A program made the translations under genes and the position numbers. Below the pieces are notes generated by a model. The model did not search any database and was not told the DNA's origin. It saw nothing but the letters and a program-made list of their open reading frames with translations. Of a stretch of DNA of 64,000 nt, positions 18,062 to 26,970 are shown one piece after another. Position 1 is the stretch's first letter. The number at the start of each line of letters is the position of its first letter. Source of the stretch: UBA3700 sp963592135 (GTDB lineage: Bacteria; Bacillota; Clostridia; Christensenellales; UBA3700); NCBI GenBank assembly GCA_963592135.1, contig CAVAVP010000016.1, positions 1 through 64,000 of the forward strand, read 5' to 3'.

Positions 18062-18730
18062 CTATTCTCCTTTCTCTCTATTTTTAACTATTTTTACAAT
18101 TCTTGATGTTCCTAATCTTGAAGCGCCAAGCTCAATAAATTTTTCTGCATCTTCTATTGAGGATATGCCACCTGCGGCTTTTATATTTTGATCATTACTA
18201 CAATATTTTTTCATAAGTGCTACATCATCAAAAGTTGCGCCGGCTTTAGAAAATCCAGTTGATGTCTTTATATAATCTGCTTTACTTGCGGACACCGTAT
18301 GACACATTGCTATCTTTTCTTCTTCAGTTAATAAACAGGTTTCAATAATAACTTTTAGTATTGCATGATTTTTATGGCATATATCTGCAAGCAAGTCTAT
18401 CTCATTTCCAACATCTTCATACTTGCCTTCCTTTACCCAGCCAATATTTATAACCATATCTATCTCACTAGCACCATTTTTTATGGCATCTTTAGTTTCA
18501 AATAATTTTACATTTGTTGTGTTATAACCATTTGGGAATCCTATAACCGTACATATAGTTATCTTATTTTTTACATAGTCTTTTGCTTGTTTTACAAAAC
18601 TTGGTGGAATACAAACCGATGCTGTCTTATATTTTATACCATCATCACAAATCACCTTTATATCTTCCCAAGTTGCACTCTGAGATAATAAGGTATGATC
18701 ACACTTAGATAAAACTTCTTTAATATCCAT
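18062..18730 (-). CDS. deoC: deoxyribose-phosphate aldolase
   Basis: DeoC cleaves 2-deoxyribose 5-phosphate to glyceraldehyde 3-phosphate and acetaldehyde, feeding nucleoside carbon into glycolysis. The Schiff-base lysine is in ADYIKTSTGFSKAGAT, the second lysine in IKAAGGISS, and the proton-relay Asp in SEIDMVINIG. At 222 residues it is complete. It is second in the operon, 9 nt after pdp. Confidence 0.98.
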   Translation of the reverse strand: MDIKEVLSKCDHTLLSQSATWEDIKVICDDGIKYKTASVCIPPSFVKQAKDYVKNKITICTVIGFPNGYNTTNVKLFETKDAIKNGASEIDMVINIGWVKEGKYEDVGNEIDLLADICHKNHAILKVIIETCLLTEEEKIAMCHTVSASKADYIKTSTGFSKAGATFDDVALMKKYCSNDQNIKAAGGISSIEDAEKFIELGASRLGTSRIVKIVKNREKGE

Positions 18731-18739
18731 AAATTCTCC

Positions 18740-20041
18740 CTACTTTACAATACTAAGAATAAGCGGCCTTTGTATAGGCTTTTCACTACTTATAATTGTA
18801 GCATTAATTATTTTCTCTTCAGCAAGATTAAACTTATCCTCACTTGATGTATACATTGTAGCAATAATATCACCCTCGTTTACATAATCCCCCGTCTTTT
18901 TATTTAAGATTATTCCAGCAGATGGATCTATTTTATCTTCCTTTTTATTTCTACCAGCACCAAGAAGCAAACTTGCCATTCCATACTCTTCGGTATTTAC
19001 ATGATTTATATAACCACTCTTTTTAGATTTAATATCCTTTATAAATGGTGCTTTTTTAAAGTTGTTTACATCTAGAATAACACTTTCATCCCCACCTTGA
19101 GCTTTTACCATTTCAACAAATTTATTAAATGCGCTTCCATCTTTAATAGATTGCTTTACTTTTGCTTTACACTTCTCGTATGAGCCAATTTTGGCAAGTT
19201 CTAGCATGTTTGTTGCTAAAATAACACAAATATCTTCTAAATCTTTTGGCCCATTTCCTTTAAGCGTATTTACTGCCTCAATGACTTCAAGTGAGTTTCC
19301 TATAGCATTGCCAAGTGGTCTATCCATATCTGTTATAAGTGCAAGCATCTCTTTACCTGCTTTTTTACCAATATCTACCATTATTTGTGCAAGGGTTTTA
19401 GAATCCTCTAAAGTTTTACATAATGCACCCGAGCCTGTTTTTACATCTAAAACAATACAATCATCATCAGCAGCCAATTTCTTACCCATAATACTAGAAA
19501 CAATAAGTGGCACGGAATCAACTGTTGCTGTAACATCCCGAAGTGCATAAAGTTTTTTATCCGCTGGAGTTAATTCTTTATTTTGTCCAACTATTGCTAT
19601 ACATGTTTTGTTTACGATATTTATAAAGTCTTTTTCGAGTATATCTGTTTTAAATCCCGGAATAGATTCAAGCTTATCTATTGTACCACCAGTATGACCA
19701 AGTCCACGCCCACTCATCTTGGCTACTTTAACACCTAAAGAGGCAACGATTGGGGAAATAACTAAAGAAGTTTTATCCCCAACGCCCCCTGTTGAGTGTT
19801 TATCTACTCTAATTCCATTAACTTCTTTTAAATCAAGTTTAACGCCCGAGTCTCGAACTGCAAAAGTTAAGTTTGTCATTTCTTTTAAAGTCATTCCTTT
19901 AAAATAAATAGCCATACATAAAGCAGAAGCTTGATAATCTGGAATAGTTTCATCAACATAGCCTTTTATAAAAAAGTCTATTTCTTCTTTTGTAAGTTCT
20001 TCTCCATCTCTTTTTTTACGAATAATATCGTACATTCTCAT
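18740..20041 (-). CDS. pdp: pyrimidine-nucleoside phosphorylase
   Basis: It phosphorolyses thymidine, deoxyuridine or uridine to base and sugar 1-phosphate. The family motifs are present: MRMYDIIRKKRDGEELT, the signature KHSTGGVGDKTSLVISP, the SGRGLGHTGGT phosphate loop, and KTGSGA. At 433 residues it matches Bacillota Pdp more than thymidine-specific DeoA. It is the first gene of pdp-deoC-deoD-deoB, with an AGAGGG ribosome site and an upstream TATAAT. No cytidine deaminase or DeoR repressor is nearby. Confidence 0.96.
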   Translation of the reverse strand: MRMYDIIRKKRDGEELTKEEIDFFIKGYVDETIPDYQASALCMAIYFKGMTLKEMTNLTFAVRDSGVKLDLKEVNGIRVDKHSTGGVGDKTSLVISPIVASLGVKVAKMSGRGLGHTGGTIDKLESIPGFKTDILEKDFINIVNKTCIAIVGQNKELTPADKKLYALRDVTATVDSVPLIVSSIMGKKLAADDDCIVLDVKTGSGALCKTLEDSKTLAQIMVDIGKKAGKEMLALITDMDRPLGNAIGNSLEVIEAVNTLKGNGPKDLEDICVILATNMLELAKIGSYEKCKAKVKQSIKDGSAFNKFVEMVKAQGGDESVILDVNNFKKAPFIKDIKSKKSGYINHVNTEEYGMASLLLGAGRNKKEDKIDPSAGIILNKKTGDYVNEGDIIATMYTSSEDKFNLAEEKIINATIISSEKPIQRPLILSIVK

Positions 20042-20217
20042 AATAATCCCTCTATTATGTATTATATAATTTTTTATTTTAAATTAAAAGAAAGACGTTT
20101 TTCATTTAACAACCACAATATGTTGTATTTTTTAAGATTTATTAAATAATTTTTACACAATATCTTGTTTTTTATGAATTATTTAATAATCATTTAATAA
20201 AACTCCTGTAATATAAA

Positions 20218-20400
20218 GGTGTCAAAAATAAAGAAAAACTTTTAGAACAATCCCCTGATGAAGGATGTGCAACCTAACATCAGGGATGTCTCCAAAGAGG
20301 AATTAGAAAACTTTTAGATGACTACAAGGGAGTTGTGCCCCAAGTAGAAGTCTCCAAATATAAATGAAATACAGGAACGAGTGATGCCGTTCCTTTTTTC
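20218..20400 (+). ncRNA. unidentified tandem-hairpin RNA gene
   Basis: The 427-nt gap between pdp and glyA holds a structured plus-strand unit ending in a clear terminator. Two similar modules follow each other. Module 1 is CTTTTAGA (20239-20246), a stem CCCTGATG / CATCAGGG (20253-20285), then GTCTCCAAA (20288-20296). Module 2 is CTTTTAGA (20311-20318), a stem CTAC / GTAG (20322-20347), then GTCTCCAAA (20350-20358). In both, an AA internal bulge leads into a GG(G)-loop-CC(C) tip whose loop contains GTGC. No reading frame of note runs through it. It matches no tmRNA, RNase P, SRP, 6S or glycine riboswitch signature I know. The 5' end is estimated from a weak upstream -10-like TAATAT. Confidence 0.6.
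20373..20399 (+). terminator. terminator of the tandem-hairpin RNA
   Basis: Stem AGGAACG / CGTTCCT with an 8-nt loop, followed directly by a T-run on the plus strand. The nearest plus-strand gene is absent, so it must end an RNA starting within this gap. Confidence 0.85.
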
Positions 20401-20405
20401 ATGGT

Positions 20406-20450
20406 AAAAAAAATAGAGACCTTCAAGTTTTTTCCTTAAAAGTCTCTAAT
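20406..20450 (-). terminator. terminator of glyA
   Basis: A 14-bp stem (TAGAGACTTTTAAG / CTTGAAGGTCTCTA on the minus strand, two G-U pairs) followed by eight T, 19 nt past glyA. Confidence 0.85.
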
Positions 20451-20468
20451 AAATTTTTATTTAATAAC

Positions 20469-21725
20469 TTATCTTATAATATCATTTTCATACAATGGAT
20501 ATTTTTCGCAAAGTTCTACTACTTTCTTTGTACATCTCTCAACGGCTGCTTCTCCATTATCAATTAAGTCTGCAATACAATCAGCAATGACAATCATATC
20601 ATCTTCTTTCATCCCTCTTGCAGTAACTGCTGGGGTTCCAATTCTAATACCACTTGTAACAAAAGGTTTTTGAGTATCAAATGGTATGGCATTCTTATTA
20701 GCGGTAATATGAGCTGCATCAAGTAAAGCTTCAATTTCTTTACCTGTTTTACCTTTTTTAGTTAAATCAACAAGCATTAAATGATTATCTGTGCCACCAG
20801 ATACTAAATCTATTCCTCTTTCAAGAAGTGCTTCAGATAAAACTTTAGCATTCTTTACAATTTGTTGTTGATAAGCTTTAAATTCAGGTGTTAATGCTTC
20901 CTTTAGAGCAACTGCTTTAGCGGCTATAATATGCATCAATGGACCACCTTGTGTTCCTGGGAAAATTGCTTTATTTATCTTTAGGAATAGTTCTTCATCA
21001 TTAGTTAAAATTAATCCACCTCTTGGGCCACGTAATGTTTTATGAGTAGTTGTTGTAACAACATCAGCAACTCCGACTGGACTTGGATGGCAGCCCGCAG
21101 CAACAAGTCCTGCAATATGAGCCATATCTACCATTAAATAAGCACCAACTTTGTTTGCTATCTCTTTAAATCTCTTAAAGTCTATAATTCTTGGATAAGC
21201 AGAAGCTCCTGCTAAAATTAATTTTGGTTTACACTCAAGTGCAATTCTTTCAACTTCATCATAGTCTATCATACATGTTTCCTTGCTTACTTCGTATGGA
21301 ACAATATTAAAATATTTTCCGGAAATATTTACTGGACTACCATGAGATAAATGTCCGCCGTGAGCAAGAGACATAGATAAAACAGTATCACCTGGTTGTA
21401 ACAAAGCAAAAAATACTGCAAGATTTGCATTTGCACCAGAGTGAGGTTGAACATTAGCATATTTTGCTCCAAATAATTCACAAGCTCTATTTCTAGCTAG
21501 ATCTTCAACAATATCAATATATTGACATCCACCATAATATCTTTTACCTGGATATCCTTCAGCATATTTGTTTGTTAAATGAGAACCCATTGCGGCCATA
21601 ACTGCAGGTGAAACTATATTTTCACTAGCTATAAGCTCAATATTATGTTGTTGTCTTGCTAATTCTTTTTCAAAAGCATCAACAATCTCTGGATCTGTTG
21701 CTTTAATTGTCTTAAAGTCTATCAT
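20469..21725 (-). CDS. glyA: serine hydroxymethyltransferase
   Basis: This PLP enzyme converts serine and tetrahydrofolate to glycine and 5,10-methylene-THF, the main one-carbon source. The PLP lysine lies in VVTTTTHKTLRGPRGG, and ELIASENIVS and KYAEGYPGKRYYGGCQ are typical. At 418 residues it is complete. The start follows an AGGAGG-like site. It is the last gene of the run hisS-aspS-trx-glyA and is followed by a strong terminator. Confidence 0.98.
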   Translation of the reverse strand: MIDFKTIKATDPEIVDAFEKELARQQHNIELIASENIVSPAVMAAMGSHLTNKYAEGYPGKRYYGGCQYIDIVEDLARNRACELFGAKYANVQPHSGANANLAVFFALLQPGDTVLSMSLAHGGHLSHGSPVNISGKYFNIVPYEVSKETCMIDYDEVERIALECKPKLILAGASAYPRIIDFKRFKEIANKVGAYLMVDMAHIAGLVAAGCHPSPVGVADVVTTTTHKTLRGPRGGLILTNDEELFLKINKAIFPGTQGGPLMHIIAAKAVALKEALTPEFKAYQQQIVKNAKVLSEALLERGIDLVSGGTDNHLMLVDLTKKGKTGKEIEALLDAAHITANKNAIPFDTQKPFVTSGIRIGTPAVTARGMKEDDMIVIADCIADLIDNGEAAVERCTKKVVELCEKYPLYENDIIR

Positions 21726-21736
21726 GAAATTACCTC

Positions 21737-22042
21737 CTAAATATTTTTATTTATAAATTCTTTTAATTCGGCTAAGTCTAAATATCCTACAGACTTATCT
21801 ATTATTTTACCATTTTTGAAAACTCCTAAATATGGCACAGCTTGAATATTGTAAGACATTGCAATATCTAAAGCTTCATCAATATTTAATTTACCACATT
21901 CTATTAAACCTTCTTCACTTACCTTCTCTACATTTGGTGCCAACATTTTGCAAGGTCCACACCAAGATGCATAAAAGTCTACTAAAACTAAATCTTTATT
22001 TATAAAGTCATTAAAGTTTTCAGAATTTAATATCTCTACCAT
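21737..22042 (-). CDS. trxA: thioredoxin
   Basis: A 101-residue thioredoxin with the redox motif WCGPC at about residues 28-32 and the cis-proline region AVPYLGVF. It reduces protein disulfides in the cytoplasm. A GTG start 12 nt upstream is possible, but the ATG at 22042 is preferred because GAGG lies 6 nt before it and it directly follows the aspS stop. The protein is acidic and close to canonical length. No thioredoxin reductase gene is in the window. Confidence 0.93.
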   Translation of the reverse strand: MVEILNSENFNDFINKDLVLVDFYASWCGPCKMLAPNVEKVSEEGLIECGKLNIDEALDIAMSYNIQAVPYLGVFKNGKIIDKSVGYLDLAELKEFINKNI

Positions 22043-22043
22043 A

Positions 22044-23828
22044 TTATTCCTCACACTTAATTTTTAAATCTTTTAATTGTTGTTGATCAACCTCTGATGG
22101 AGCATCACTCATTAAACATGAAGCGTTTTGAACTTTAGGGAATGCAATAACATCTTTAATGTTGTCAATTTGACCACAAAGCATTGTCATTCTGTCTAAT
22201 CCAAATGCTAACCCGCCATGAGGAGGTGCGCCATACTTGAAGGCGTCAACAAAGAATCCAAACTTAACTTTTATTTGTTCTTCTGTTAATCCAATTAAAC
22301 TAAATATCTTTTCTTGTAATTTTGGATTGTGAATTCTTACTGATCCACCGCCAGCTTCTTGTCCGTTAATTACCATATCGTAAGCATTTGACCTAACACT
22401 TAGTGGATCCGTGTCCAATAATGGATAATCTTCAACCATTGGAGCAGTAAAAGGATGGTGCATAGCAACTAATCTTTGTTCTTCTTCACTCCACTCAAAC
22501 ATTGGGAATTCTGTAATCCATAAGAAATCATATGTAGATTTATCATATAAATTGTATTTATTTGCAATCTCACAACGAAGTGCTCCTAAAGAGTTAAATG
22601 TTACATTTGCTTTATCTGAAGCTACAAAGAATAATACATCTCCAACCTCTGCATTTAACTTTTGCATAATTGCATTCTTTTCATCCTCACTTAAGAACTT
22701 AAAGAACGATGATGTAACTCCATCTTCCTTTACCATAGCCCATGCAAGGCCTTTAGCTCCATATGTTTTAACGAACTCGCCATAAGCATCCATATCTTTT
22801 CTTGTCATCTTTGAAGCTAAACCTTTAGCATTAATAGCACGAACTGCACCACCTGCGTTTACGGCATTTGCAAACACTCCAAATCCACAATTTTTAACAA
22901 TATCAGACAAGTTATTAAGCTCTAAACCATATCTTGTATCAGGCTTATCACTACCCCATCTTTCCATTGCTTCTTTCCATGTAATTCTTCTAAATTGACC
23001 ATCAAACTTACAACCACAACATTCACTGAATACTTTTTTAACCAAACCTTCAGCTACTCCCATAACATCTTCACAAGATTCTACGTAACTCATTTCCATA
23101 TCTATTTGAGTAAATTCTGGTTGTCTATTAGCTCTTAAGTCTTCATCTCTAAAGCATCTTGCTATTTGATAATATCTATCCATACCTGCAATCATTAATA
23201 ATTGCTTATAAATTTGTGGAGATTGAGGTAATGCGTAAAACTCACCTGGGTGTACACGAGATGGAACTAAATAATCTCTAGCGCCTTCTGGTGTTGATTT
23301 TCCTAAACATGGAGTTTCAATATCTAAAAACTCATTGTCTGCTAAATAGTTTCTTACAATGTGAGTAATCTTATTTCTTAAAACCAATGCATTTTGAAGT
23401 GATGGTCTTCTTAAATCAAGATATCTATATTTTAATCTTAGATTTTCATTAACATTTACATCATCTTTAATTTCAAAAGGTGTTGTCTCAGCTTCAGATA
23501 AAATCTTTAACTCTGTAGCTAAAATTTCAATTTCACCTGTTGGAAGTGTTTTATTAATATTTGTTCCTCTAGATCTTACAGTTCCTGTGATTGCAACTAC
23601 ATATTCTGTACGAAGTGTTGTAGCCTTTTCAAAAACGGCCTTATCTACTTTGTCATCAAATGCTACTTGTACTAATCCTGAGATATCTCTTACATCAATA
23701 AATACTAGACTTCCTAAATTTCTATATTTAGCAACAAAGCCCATTACAGTAACGATTTTACCTTCGTCACTTCCTCTTAATACACCACACTTGTGTGTTC
23801 TTTTTGTACTACCTAAATTGTCTATCAT
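22044..23828 (-). CDS. aspS: aspartyl-tRNA synthetase
   Basis: A class II synthetase charging tRNA-Asp (or also tRNA-Asn if non-discriminating, which cannot be decided here). It has the N-terminal OB anticodon domain, motif 2 (YQIARCFRDEDLRANRQPEFTQIDMEMS), the bacterial GAD insert, and motif 3 (GLAFGLDRMTML). At 594 residues it is full bacterial length. It lies 9 nt downstream of hisS, a common Bacillota pair. Confidence 0.98.
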   Translation of the reverse strand: MIDNLGSTKRTHKCGVLRGSDEGKIVTVMGFVAKYRNLGSLVFIDVRDISGLVQVAFDDKVDKAVFEKATTLRTEYVVAITGTVRSRGTNINKTLPTGEIEILATELKILSEAETTPFEIKDDVNVNENLRLKYRYLDLRRPSLQNALVLRNKITHIVRNYLADNEFLDIETPCLGKSTPEGARDYLVPSRVHPGEFYALPQSPQIYKQLLMIAGMDRYYQIARCFRDEDLRANRQPEFTQIDMEMSYVESCEDVMGVAEGLVKKVFSECCGCKFDGQFRRITWKEAMERWGSDKPDTRYGLELNNLSDIVKNCGFGVFANAVNAGGAVRAINAKGLASKMTRKDMDAYGEFVKTYGAKGLAWAMVKEDGVTSSFFKFLSEDEKNAIMQKLNAEVGDVLFFVASDKANVTFNSLGALRCEIANKYNLYDKSTYDFLWITEFPMFEWSEEEQRLVAMHHPFTAPMVEDYPLLDTDPLSVRSNAYDMVINGQEAGGGSVRIHNPKLQEKIFSLIGLTEEQIKVKFGFFVDAFKYGAPPHGGLAFGLDRMTMLCGQIDNIKDVIAFPKVQNASCLMSDAPSEVDQQQLKDLKIKCEE

Positions 23829-23837
23829 ATTTTGCCT

Positions 23838-25085
23838 CTACTTAAAGTATTGTACTAATTTATCTAAATCAATTGATGATTGTTCACCACTTGACATATT
23901 TTTAATATTAACTTTGTTATTTTGTATTTCATCATCACCTAAAACAATTAAGTTTTTAGCAGAGATTTTATCTGCGTATTTCATTTGTGCTTTAAATGAT
24001 CTATCCATTAAATCTATATCAGTGCTAACACCGGCGCTTCTTAGACTTTGCGCCATTTGCATTACTATATCCTTAGCCTTATCTCCCATTGGAATAATGT
24101 ATAAATCTGGAACTTCCTCATCTCCAACAGATAAACCTAATGCTTCTAGGGTTAGTATTAGTCTTTCAAGTCCCATTCCAAAGCCTACTGCTGGAGTTGG
24201 TTTTCCACCAACTTCTTCAACAAGGTTGTTATATCTACCACCGCCACAAACAGTACCTTGAGCGCCAATGTTATTTGAAACAAATTCGAAGACCGTTCTT
24301 GTATAGTAGTCTAAGCCTCTAACAATATGTGGATTTACTACATAATCTATCTTTAATTTATCTAATTCTTTAATAACATTTTCATGATGTGCTTTACAAT
24401 CATCACATAAATAATCTAGTACTATCGGAGCTTTCGCTGCAATATTTTTGCAATGTTCAACTTTGCAATCCAAAATTCTTAATGGATTCTTTTCAAATCT
24501 TTCGCGACATGTTTCGCAAAGTTCATCTAGTTTTGAACTAAAGTATTCCTTTAGCGCTTTATTATATCTTTTCCTGCACTCTGGGCATCCAATACTATTT
24601 ATATTTAATGTTAAGTTTTTAATACCTAATTTATCAAAAATAGATTTAGCAACCATCATTACTTCAACATCTGCCATGTACGATGCGGAGCCATAATATT
24701 CTATACCAAATTGGTGATGTTCACGAAGTCTTCCTGCTTGTGGTTTTTCGTATCTAAAAACTGGTGTTATATAGAACATCTTCGTTGGTTGTGGATTATT
24801 ATATAACGCATTTTCAATAAAAGAACGAGCAACACCTGCTGTTCCCTCTGGCTTTAATGTAATGCTTCTTTCTCCTTTATCTAAGAAAGTATACATTTCC
24901 TTATTTACTATATCTGTTGTATCACCAACACCTCTTAAGAAAAGCTCTGTATGTTCAAAAACTGGGGTTCTAATTTCTTTAATGTTAAAACTCTTTGCAA
25001 CATCTTTAACAACTTTTTCTACATAGTGCCACTTATATGATTCTTGTGGTAATACATCTTTTGTACCCTTAGGTATATTTATCAT
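23838..25085 (-). CDS. hisS: histidyl-tRNA synthetase
   Basis: A class II synthetase. Motif 2 is FYITPVFRYEKPQAGRLREHHQFG. The His-binding motif VRGLDYYTRTVFEF and motif 3 GFGMGLERL are present, and the C-terminal anticodon domain follows. Four cysteine pairs in the middle (CPECRK, CETCRE, CDDC) suggest a metal-binding insertion loop, seen in some bacterial HisRS. At 415 residues it is the usual length. It begins 10 nt after hslU. Confidence 0.97.
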   Translation of the reverse strand: MINIPKGTKDVLPQESYKWHYVEKVVKDVAKSFNIKEIRTPVFEHTELFLRGVGDTTDIVNKEMYTFLDKGERSITLKPEGTAGVARSFIENALYNNPQPTKMFYITPVFRYEKPQAGRLREHHQFGIEYYGSASYMADVEVMMVAKSIFDKLGIKNLTLNINSIGCPECRKRYNKALKEYFSSKLDELCETCRERFEKNPLRILDCKVEHCKNIAAKAPIVLDYLCDDCKAHHENVIKELDKLKIDYVVNPHIVRGLDYYTRTVFEFVSNNIGAQGTVCGGGRYNNLVEEVGGKPTPAVGFGMGLERLILTLEALGLSVGDEEVPDLYIIPMGDKAKDIVMQMAQSLRSAGVSTDIDLMDRSFKAQMKYADKISAKNLIVLGDDEIQNNKVNIKNMSSGEQSSIDLDKLVQYFK

Positions 25086-25095
25086 CTTGTGCCTC

Positions 25096-26421
25096 TTATA
25101 AAATAAACTTATTTAAATTCAATGATTTAATTGATGACCCCATATGGTCTTCAACATACTTTTTATCTACAACTAAATTATGCTCTTCATTATAATCTGC
25201 AGCCTCAAAAGATACATCCTCTAAAAGCTTTTCCATAATTGTAGATAATCTTCTAGCACCAATATCTTCATTTGTCTCATTTTGAGCAGCAGCTATTTCA
25301 GCAATGTATTCAATAGCATCATTAGTAAACTTTAACTTAATGTTATCTACTTTTAAAAGTTCTGTATATTGCATTAAAATAGCATTATCTGGCTTTGTTA
25401 GAATTTCAACGAAATCTTCCTTTGTTAAACTATTTAAATCTACTCTAATTGGGAATCTTCCTTGAAGTTCTGGAATTAAATCAGAAACTGAAGATACATG
25501 GAATGCACCTGCTGCAATAAATAGTATATAATCCGTTTTAACGTTTCCATGTTTTGTATTTACAGTAGATCCTTCAACTATTGGCAAAATATCTCTTTGA
25601 ACACCTTCTCTTGATACATCTTGACCTGATGTATTGCCTTTAGATGCAATCTTATCTATTTCATCAATAAAAATAATTCCGTCATTTTCAGCTCTTCTTA
25701 TTGCCTCTGCGTCAATATCTTCTTTATCTACAAGTGACTCAACAGCTTCATCTATTAAAATCTTATAAGCATTAGCTACTGATATACTTCTTTTCTTTAA
25801 TGGAGCCTTTCCTCCCATCATTTGCTTTGTTATATCAGCAATAGAGAATTGGATGCTTCCACCTTGTCCCATAATCATAGGATTCTTTTGAGTCTCAGGA
25901 AGTGCAATATCTATAACTAAATCATCAATTTTGCCTTCTCGTAGCTCTTGTAAAACATAAGCTCTAATTTGACTTTCAGATAAATCTAAATAAGAATCTT
26001 TTCTCTTTTCTATAATTGCTGGGATAATTTTAGCCTCAGCCATTTCTTTAGCTCTTTGTTCAACACTTTTAGATTGCTCTTCTTTAACTAATCTATATGA
26101 AGCTTCAACAAGTTCTCTTACCATAGATTCAACATCTCGCCCCACATAACCTACTTCTGTAAACTTTGTAGCCTCAACCTTTACAAATGGAGCCTTTACA
26201 AGTTTTGCAAGTCTTCTTGCAATTTCTGTCTTACCAACTCCAGTAGGTCCCTTCATAATGATATTTTTTGGTGTAATTTCATCTTGAAGTTCCTTTGGAA
26301 GTCTAGATCTTCTATATCTATTTCTTAAAGCAACAGCAACAGCTCTTTTTGCTTCATCTTGACCAATAATAAATCTATTTAATTCATTAACTATTTGTTT
26401 TGGGGTTAATTCATCTACCAT
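25096..26421 (-). CDS. hslU: HslU ATPase of the HslUV protease
   Basis: The AAA+ unfoldase that feeds substrates to HslV. It starts with LTPKQIVNELNRFIIGQDEAKRAVAVALRNRYRR. Walker A is MKGPTGVGKTE, the pore loop GYVGRDVESM is present, the substrate-binding I domain follows, and Walker B is IIFIDEIDKIA. The sensor region GRFPIRV and C-terminal GARRLSTIMEKLLEDVSFEA follow. The C-terminus ends LNLNKFIL, where HslU tails dock into HslV. It directly follows hslV. Confidence 0.98.
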   Translation of the reverse strand: MVDELTPKQIVNELNRFIIGQDEAKRAVAVALRNRYRRSRLPKELQDEITPKNIIMKGPTGVGKTEIARRLAKLVKAPFVKVEATKFTEVGYVGRDVESMVRELVEASYRLVKEEQSKSVEQRAKEMAEAKIIPAIIEKRKDSYLDLSESQIRAYVLQELREGKIDDLVIDIALPETQKNPMIMGQGGSIQFSIADITKQMMGGKAPLKKRSISVANAYKILIDEAVESLVDKEDIDAEAIRRAENDGIIFIDEIDKIASKGNTSGQDVSREGVQRDILPIVEGSTVNTKHGNVKTDYILFIAAGAFHVSSVSDLIPELQGRFPIRVDLNSLTKEDFVEILTKPDNAILMQYTELLKVDNIKLKFTNDAIEYIAEIAAAQNETNEDIGARRLSTIMEKLLEDVSFEAADYNEEHNLVVDKKYVEDHMGSSIKSLNLNKFIL

Positions 26422-26422
26422 T

Positions 26423-26962
26423 TTATACCTCCTCTACAATAATGTGATCATTTGTAAATACACATAATTCACTAGCTATCTTTAATGATTTGTAAGCAAT
26501 ATCTTTAGCTAAAAGCTCGGTTTCGCTTACTAAAGCTCTTGCAGCAGCTAACGCATAATTACCACCAGAGCCTATTGCGCAAACACCACCATCTGGTTCA
26601 ATAACTTCACCGGAGCCAGAAACAATAAGCAATGTTTCCTTATCTGCAACAATCATCATAGCATCTAATTTTCTTGGCAATTTATCACCTCTCCAAAGTT
26701 CAGCAAGTTCTACTGCACTTCTCATTAAATTACCACTATATTTTTGCAACATTTTTTCTAGTTTTTCACTAAGAGCCATAGCATCTGCAACAGAACCAGC
26801 AAAGCCCATAACGACTCTATCATTAAAAATTCTTCTTACTTTTCTTGCTGTTCCTTTTAAAATAACGCTTTGTCCCATAGTAATTTGACCATCACCGGCA
26901 ATTGCAGTTTGGCCATTTTTTCTAACAGCACAAATTGTTGTTCCTCTTAATTCTATTTCCAT
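26423..26962 (-). CDS. hslV: HslV proteasome-like peptidase
   Basis: The N-terminal-nucleophile protease subunit of HslUV. The catalytic Thr is in RGTTICAVRKNG, so seven residues before it would be removed as a propeptide. AIAGDGQITMGQSV, KVRRIF and GSGGNYALAAARAL with the cation-binding turn are typical. At 179 residues it is complete. It ends 1 nt before the hslU start, as expected for subunits of one complex. A codY gene, which follows in many Bacillota, is absent. Confidence 0.98.
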   Translation of the reverse strand: MEIELRGTTICAVRKNGQTAIAGDGQITMGQSVILKGTARKVRRIFNDRVVMGFAGSVADAMALSEKLEKMLQKYSGNLMRSAVELAELWRGDKLPRKLDAMMIVADKETLLIVSGSGEVIEPDGGVCAIGSGGNYALAAARALVSETELLAKDIAYKSLKIASELCVFTNDHIIVEEV

Positions 26963-26970
26963 TTTTCACC

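Noticed and set aside
20218..20400. 6S RNA, tmRNA, RNase P RNA or tandem glycine riboswitch
   Set aside because: No long closing stem or central bubble for 6S, no tmRNA ends, no RNase P core motifs, and no glycine aptamer consensus; no gene follows on the same strand.
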